Below, one piece after another: positions 63,357 through 64,000 of a stretch of 64,000 bases of DNA. The notes under the pieces are model-generated. The model ran no database searches, was not told the DNA's origin, and saw only the letters and a list, made by a program, of their open reading frames with translations. The position numbers and the translations under genes were made by a program. Origin of the DNA: Ianthella basta (Eukaryota > Porifera > Demospongiae > Verongiida > Ianthellidae); assembly GCA_964019415.1 (NCBI GenBank), contig OZ025884.1:6162733-6226732 (forward strand). The letters run 5' to 3'. Numbering within the stretch: position 1 is the first letter of the stretch; each line of letters starts with the position of its first letter.

Positions 63357-64000
63357 ATGCCTCAATGCTGCCGATGCAACGGTAGCGGGCGTTGTAACAA
63401 ATGCATTTGCTACAAGTCGGGAAGACGTTGTACCGATTGTCTTCCCCATCGCGTGAATCGTTGCGAGAATCGCGCTGAACCAAATCATGATGAATCAGCA
63501 ACACTCGGTGGTAGAACATGTCAGACAGCAGAGGAATTGGCCAAGGAAGACAGGCAGGCAGGTGATGGCTTTCAACTCGCGAGCCACAACGATCTCCCAC
63601 ATTTCAACACCACCAATCTCCCCAACTTTGTTTGGGGGGATACTGATGGGGAGACCCTCTCATCGCGTCTGAAGAAGGCGTATGAAGAGGTAGTAAGCTG
63701 GAAGCGAAACCTCTTTGAGGTCCCAAGGGGGAAGGCAGGAACTGACTTTGTCTCAGAAGTGACCCGACTGATAGAGGCTTACAATGACGCCACAGCACTA
63801 GAAAGCATTGCCTTGAAAGCAGTAATGGTGATGCCCAGCTTGTTACTTCAGAGGCCTCATGCCAGGTCCAGCACCAAAGACAACATCCGGTGCTTGGAGG
63901 AAAGGCTGTCAAAATGGAAGAAGGGAGACCTTGATTCACTTGTCCACGAAGGTCGTACTGTCCAAAGTCAACTGAACACTCACCAGATTCAGCACCAAGA
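63357..64000 (+). CDS. Retroelement ORF N-terminus, open at the window edge
   Basis: The frame opens at ATG 63357 and runs without a stop for 214 codons to the end of the window, so the gene is partial. The N-terminus is a compact Cys-rich block, CCRCNGSGRCNKC then CICYKSGRRCTDC and HRVNRC, that looks like a zinc-binding knuckle. It is followed by a linker and the block NFVWGDTDGETLSSRLKKAY, then VSWKRNLFEVPRGKAG, a helix with SIALKAVMVMP, LLLQRPHARSS and LVHEGRTVQSQL. I recognise this order from the N-terminal part of reverse-transcriptase-encoding mobile elements frequent in sponge and cnidarian genomes, upstream of the polymerase domain. The polymerase itself lies outside the window, so the class (non-LTR is most likely) is not proven. 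Confidence 0.6.
   Translation, partial: MPQCCRCNGSGRCNKCICYKSGRRCTDCLPHRVNRCENRAEPNHDESATLGGRTCQTAEELAKEDRQAGDGFQLASHNDLPHFNTTNLPNFVWGDTDGETLSSRLKKAYEEVVSWKRNLFEVPRGKAGTDFVSEVTRLIEAYNDATALESIALKAVMVMPSLLLQRPHARSSTKDNIRCLEERLSKWKKGDLDSLVHEGRTVQSQLNTHQIQHQ

Overview
The window looks like nuclear DNA of an early-branching animal, most likely a demosponge. This is an inference from gene content: intron-rich metazoan genes with GT-AG introns, a very large transmembrane cadherin, a tandem family of secreted fibrinogen-like-fragment proteins, a TRIM-type NHL propeller, Penelope-like and LINE-like retroelement pieces, and many short inverted-repeat elements and microsatellites. No virus, plasmid or bacterial operon structure was seen. 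LEFT ARM (1-12 kb) is repeat-rich. A decayed LINE fragment (about 1-960, minus) is interrupted by a small inverted-repeat element with a 13-bp target-site duplication. Three tandem, intronless, 295-codon secreted-protein genes follow on the minus strand (1968-2855, 5932-6819, 8969-9856); the first is broken by a single TGG-to-TGA change. A truncated Penelope-like element (4277-5712, 12-bp target duplication) sits between copies 1 and 2, and a 580-bp perfect TGTATG hexamer array between copies 2 and 3. The Penelope-type pieces carry small hammerhead-ribozyme-like cores with almost no stem III. HOUSEKEEPING BLOCK (12-38 kb): a 5' fragment of NDUFS7 (plus, probably a pseudogene), then UBL7 (minus, 7 exons, 405 aa), eEF2 (minus, 12 coding exons, 840 aa), RCE1 (plus, one exon, 264 aa), a DENND4-family Rab exchange factor (minus, 18 exons, 1055 aa) and OSTC (plus, 2 exons, 149 aa). 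All of these models were assembled by hand from splice sites and reading phase, and every exon set sums to a whole number of codons. eEF2/RCE1 and DENND4/OSTC are divergent pairs with short shared upstream regions. CADHERIN LOCUS (38.9-59.8 kb): four coding exons, one of them 18,202 bp, encode a 6324-residue type I membrane protein. It has a signal peptide, about 57 cadherin repeats, one transmembrane helix and a tail of roughly 125 residues. The most striking observation in the window is that repeats 2 to 50 alternate strictly. Every even repeat carries a cysteine pair and usually lacks part of the calcium-ligand set for the linker after it. Every odd repeat lacks that pair and is usually followed by a more canonical calcium-binding linker. 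The array therefore looks built from two-repeat units. RIGHT ARM (60-64 kb): a decayed Penelope-like inverted repeat, the last exon of an NHL-repeat protein (minus), and the start of a retroelement ORF that is open to the window edge (plus).
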